A DNA stretch of 9,590 bases. Origin: Actinomycetes bacterium. Its GTDB lineage: Bacteria; Actinomycetota; Actinomycetes; Actinomycetales; JAJYRW01. The notes beneath the pieces are model-generated. The model was given only the letters and a program-made list of their open reading frames with translations. It was not told where the DNA came from and made no database searches. The DNA lies in NCBI GenBank assembly GCA_021793895.1, contig JAJYRW010000045.1, forward strand, positions 1-9,590, in the 5' to 3' direction. How positions within the stretch are numbered: the first letter of the stretch is position 1; each line of letters starts with the position of its first letter. A program made the position numbers and the translations under genes. Of the stretch, positions 7,037 to 9,590 are shown piece after piece.

Positions 7037-7074
7037 GGGCCCAGTTACTAGAACCTGTGGGCCCATGTTGGGCC
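7037..7074 (-). terminator. Two overlapping GGGCCC hairpins at the end of the response regulator gene
   Basis: Three GGCCC-type boxes lie at 7037-7043, 7058-7065 and 7069-7074. The left box (GGGCCCA) pairs perfectly over 7 bp with the middle one (TGGGCCC, 7058-7064). The middle box (GGCCCA, 7060-7065) also pairs over 6 bp with the right one (TGGGCC, 7069-7074), which overlaps the regulator's stop codon. The two stems exclude each other. No U-tract follows, so factor-independent termination is uncertain; it may be a terminator/antiterminator pair or simply a robust actinobacterial stop. Confidence 0.45.
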
Positions 7075-7784
7075 TATCTTTGATCTGGGACCGGGGACCT
7101 ATGCCGCAACCACAGTGCAACGGCCTGGGCCCGGGACGTGACCTCGAGCTTGCTGAAAATTCGGTTGACGTGATTCTTGACCGTCTTTTCGCTTAAGTAG
7201 AACTGGCGCGCAATGTCTTGGTTGCCCAGACCCTGGGCGATAGCCTCCATTACTTCGCGCTCGCGCTGGGTCAGATCGGCCTCGCGGGCGGGTGGTGATA
7301 GCGGCGCGAACTCTTTGGCTGCGGACTCCGGCGTGCTGGCCGCGGATTCGCTCTGGCGGGCTGTAGCCTCAAGCGTCCCATCCGGCGGTCCCGCCAGCGA
7401 CCACACGGGCAGCCCCGCCGTGATCGTTCCTCCCGCGATGCAGGTTTGCAGTCCTCCCACAATGGCGGCCGGGTCCAGGGATCCGTGCACGATGTAGCCG
7501 CTGGCGCCCTTTTGCATCGCTTCCGCCACGATGGCGCCGTCGTCTTCATTGGTGAGCATCACCACGGGGCAGTGCTGCACTAAGGCTTCCAAGGCCTCCA
7601 AGCCGCCCATTACCGGCATTGAGACATCTAAGATCGTGATGTCTACGGCGCCTTTTGATGCGATCTCGATCGCAGCTTGGCCATTTTCCGCCTCGAAGAT
7701 CTCACTGACGTCGTTCTGCGTCTCCAATGAGACCCGCAACCCCATGCGAATTAGCTTGTTGTCATCAACAATGAGAACTCTCAC
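7074..7784 (-). CDS. NarL/LuxR-family response regulator of the pilus cluster
   Basis: This 236-residue cytoplasmic DNA-binding regulator is the partner of the kinase encoded just upstream; the GTG start overlaps the kinase stop by four bases (GTGA). The receiver domain (1-125) shows the acidic pair D7/D8, phospho-acceptor D53 in ILDVSMP and the conserved Thr at T78 (VMLTNED). At the place where receivers have an invariant Lys (normally GYLLK) it reads GASGYIVHGS, so His100 replaces Lys. An Ala/Pro/Ser-rich linker (about 130-168) leads to a GerE/LuxR helix-turn-helix (171-227; LTQREREVMEAIAQG and SEKTVKNHVNRIFSKL). Its position directly before flp suggests it controls pilin expression. Family is certain; the target is inferred. 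Confidence 0.93.
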   Translation of the reverse strand: MRVLIVDDNKLIRMGLRVSLETQNDVSEIFEAENGQAAIEIASKGAVDITILDVSMPVMGGLEALEALVQHCPVVMLTNEDDGAIVAEAMQKGASGYIVHGSLDPAAIVGGLQTCIAGGTITAGLPVWSLAGPPDGTLEATARQSESAASTPESAAKEFAPLSPPAREADLTQREREVMEAIAQGLGNQDIARQFYLSEKTVKNHVNRIFSKLEVTSRAQAVALWLRHRSPVPDQR

Positions 7785-9079
7785 GTTTGCGATACCTCTT
7801 TCAGTGGAACCACGACCTGTGCGTGGGCGCCCGCCTTGCCAGCGGAATCGAAGTGGAATTGCCCCCCGTGCGTGGCCAGCCGCTCGCGAATTCCGGTGAG
7901 CCCATAGCCCCCGCTGGCTGAAGGCGCCGCCACTTCAACCCCGCTGCCTGAGGTCACCGCCGAGCCACTCCTGCCGTCTGAGGTCACCGCCGACCCACTC
8001 CCGCCCGAGGCGGAATTCCGTCCAGCTGTTTCTAGCACGGGCGTCGCTCGACGGGCCCGAAAGCGTCCCTGCTCCCGGCCGTTGTCTTTCACCTCAACAA
8101 CGCACTGGTTATCGCGCACGGCTGCTTCAATGTGCACCTGCGAGGCGTTGGCGTGCTTGCGCACATTCTCGAGCAGCTCCCGCATGATCAAGCACAGATC
8201 TTTGCCGAGTTCATCCGGCAGGTCATTGAGCTTGGCATCAATGTTGTGCGTCACGGCCGTATCGAGCCGCCCGGGCCAACTGTCACAAATGAGTACTAAT
8301 TTTTCGGCCAGCGGCGTTTCCGATTGCCGAAGCTGATCTAGCGCGGCGCGTGTATCGGCGTGGGCCGTTTCACAGGCCTGCTTAATTTCGGCGGCGATCG
8401 CGATCGTGCGCTCATCGGCATCTTGCTGCACCAACTTGGTGTGCAAGGACGAACTGAGCATCAGCGCCCCGGCCAGGTCTCCGGCGACCGTATCGTGAAT
8501 GTCTCGGGCCACCCGCGTGCGTTCTTTAAAGCGGATTTCGTCTTGTTTGAGTTCCAAATGGCGGCGTTGAGCAATTGCATTGGAGCGCAAACCGGAAGCC
8601 ATGGCGTGCCCGGCGAACGCAAAGACCGGCACCACCAGAGCGATCGTTATGGAAATGATCCACTGCGAGCCGGGCTCGTCCCACTGACCATCAGCCAAAA
8701 ACATTAACCCGAGCATGCCGGCCATCCCCACAGCCAAAATCAGCGGCATGATTGCGCCATAGAGTGCAGCGGTGGCGATGGCGTAAAGGTAGACGAACTG
8801 ACTGCCACCGGTCATCGTAATCACCAGCGCCGTCAAAACCAGATCGCAGGAAAGTAAGATTCCGGAGCGGGAAATGCGCTCACCGCGGCTGCGCCAGTTT
8901 CGGGCGGGAAAGTATGAGGCGGGAAGCGCCAGCACAATGACAATCGCGCCCGGTGCCCACAGTTCGTCATCCGCAGTAAACAGGGCAATCAGTGCCAAAA
9001 CCAGCATCCCCAAGCGCACATGGCACAGCAGCCGAACAATGCCGGTGATTGCCTGCACGTTCGTGTCTTGGGGAGCCAT
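7781..9079 (-). CDS. Membrane sensor histidine kinase (HisKA_3 type)
   Basis: The 432-residue kinase pairs with the downstream LuxR-type regulator. About five to six hydrophobic segments fill residues 13-162 and form the sensor part, with no large extracellular domain. A short coiled linker (170-188) leads to the dimerisation/phosphoacceptor helix ERTRVARDIHDTVAGDL with His195, the HisKA_3 signature. The ATPase domain has the N box ELLENVRKHA (N305), the D box VKDNG (D332, G334) and the glycine-rich GYGLTGIRERL (391-401). Between the last two lies an insert of about 55 residues, rich in Gly, Ser, Ala and Arg, which most relatives lack; it carries a tandem repeat. The ATG follows the TadC-like stop immediately (TAG then ATG), so it is cotranscribed with the pilus genes. 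The signal sensed is unknown. Confidence 0.93.
   Translation of the reverse strand: MAPQDTNVQAITGIVRLLCHVRLGMLVLALIALFTADDELWAPGAIVIVLALPASYFPARNWRSRGERISRSGILLSCDLVLTALVITMTGGSQFVYLYAIATAALYGAIMPLILAVGMAGMLGLMFLADGQWDEPGSQWIISITIALVVPVFAFAGHAMASGLRSNAIAQRRHLELKQDEIRFKERTRVARDIHDTVAGDLAGALMLSSSLHTKLVQQDADERTIAIAAEIKQACETAHADTRAALDQLRQSETPLAEKLVLICDSWPGRLDTAVTHNIDAKLNDLPDELGKDLCLIMRELLENVRKHANASQVHIEAAVRDNQCVVEVKDNGREQGRFRARRATPVLETAGRNSASGGSGSAVTSDGRSGSAVTSGSGVEVAAPSASGGYGLTGIRERLATHGGQFHFDSAGKAGAHAQVVVPLKEVSQT
7948..8005 (-). repeat. 30-base tandem repeat in the kinase ATP lid
   Basis: Two units, 7948-7975 and 7978-8005, match at 26 of 28 bases with a period of 30 bases. Because 30 is a multiple of three, it encodes a 10-residue repeat (SGSAVTSDGR then SGSAVTSGSG), and copy number could change without breaking the frame. 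It falls in the insertion between the D box and the glycine-rich box of the histidine kinase. Confidence 0.85.
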
Positions 9080-9590
9080 CTAGAACACGCCCTTTAAGAC
9101 GTCAGCATTGGCCATGAGGAGCGCCGATCCCACCAGCAAGAGCGCCGCGGGCAAAATCGTGGTCGTAACCACAACGGAGATCTTGGGCGCGGCTTTCGCG
9201 GCCGCTACCTTCATCGCCTGGGCGTGCTCGCGCCGAGCGTCCTGGGAGATGTCTTGCAGGGCATCTTGCAGCGGAACACCCAGCTCTTCGGCCTGCAACA
9301 GCGCGGTCACCACGCTGGCGAGGGCTTCGGACTGGTTGCGGTCTCGCAAACCCACGAGCGCCTCGCGGCGGGGCACTCCGACCTGCATTTCGTCCAAAAC
9401 GGTGCGCATTTCTTCACCCATGGGGCCGTCATGGTGGTCTGAAATTCTCTCTATGGCTTGCCGAAATGACAGGCCCGCGGCAACCGTGACGCCCAAGACA
9501 TCTAAAAAGTCGGGCAGTTCGCGCTCAATTTCTTGCTGGCGCTTGGAGGCGGTGGAGTGCAACCACAGGCGCATCCCCCACATCCGTACG
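9080..9590 (-). CDS. tadC: TadC-like type II secretion F domain protein (N-terminus beyond window)
   Basis: The frame is open to the right edge, so the gene almost certainly starts outside; the internal ATG at 9583 is not the true start. The visible 169 residues hold the T2SSF cytoplasmic domain typical of TadB/TadC: ELPDFLDVLGVTVAAGLSFR, then a Glu-rich helix (EEMRTVLDEMQVGVPRREAL), then QAEELGVPLQDALQDIS and the Ala/Lys-rich helix before the final membrane segment (VVTTTILPAALLLVGSALL). TadB and TadC form the inner-membrane platform on which the TadA ATPase drives pilus assembly. The position as the last platform gene before flp, and the domain's closeness to the C-terminus, favour TadC over TadB. 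The stop is directly followed by the kinase ATG. Platform identity is strong, the B/C choice less so. Confidence 0.85.
   Translation of the reverse strand, partial: VRMWGMRLWLHSTASKRQQEIERELPDFLDVLGVTVAAGLSFRQAIERISDHHDGPMGEEMRTVLDEMQVGVPRREALVGLRDRNQSEALASVVTALLQAEELGVPLQDALQDISQDARREHAQAMKVAAAKAAPKISVVVTTTILPAALLLVGSALLMANADVLKGVF

Overview
The window looks like chromosomal DNA of a fairly GC-rich actinobacterium. The support is the order sucC-sucD-DUF6350 membrane protein, the GTG and TTG start codons, and the actinobacterial style of the Tad pilus proteins. A member of the Actinomycetales is plausible, but genus cannot be read from the sequence. Every gene I can support lies on the minus strand, so transcription runs from high to low coordinates. 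I see no rRNA, tRNA, insertion sequence, phage gene or CRISPR array.

Right part (9590 down to about 3384) is the distal half of a Tad (tight adherence, Flp-type) pilus locus. In transcription order it holds: the C-terminal part of a TadC-like inner-membrane platform protein, cut by the window edge; a membrane sensor histidine kinase and its NarL/LuxR-type response regulator, sharing a 4-base GTGA overlap; a small Flp-type major pilin; a long protein with a genuine Flp-type prepilin N-terminus joined to an extracellular domain of about 400 residues; a small lipoprotein; and a TadG-like protein whose N-terminus carries an extra four-helix membrane domain. The last three overlap by a few bases and look translationally coupled. 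Hairpins separate the regulator from the pilin, and the pilin from the long prepilin, as expected where the pilin is made in large excess. A hairpin and a short direct repeat close the unit.

Left part (3238 down to 1) is a conserved metabolic operon. sucC and sucD encode the two subunits of succinyl-CoA synthetase (TCA cycle), followed by a DUF6350 multi-pass membrane protein that runs off the left edge.

The most interesting part is the pilus tail end, 3384-6485. In place of ordinary TadE/TadF pseudopilins it has a giant Flp-type prepilin, a lipoprotein and a membrane-domain/TadG fusion. I infer that these form an accessory tip or base complex (adhesin, minor pilin or cell-envelope anchor) controlled by the adjacent two-component system. 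The kinase has an unusual repeat-bearing insertion in its ATP lid, and the regulator has His where receiver domains normally have the conserved Lys.
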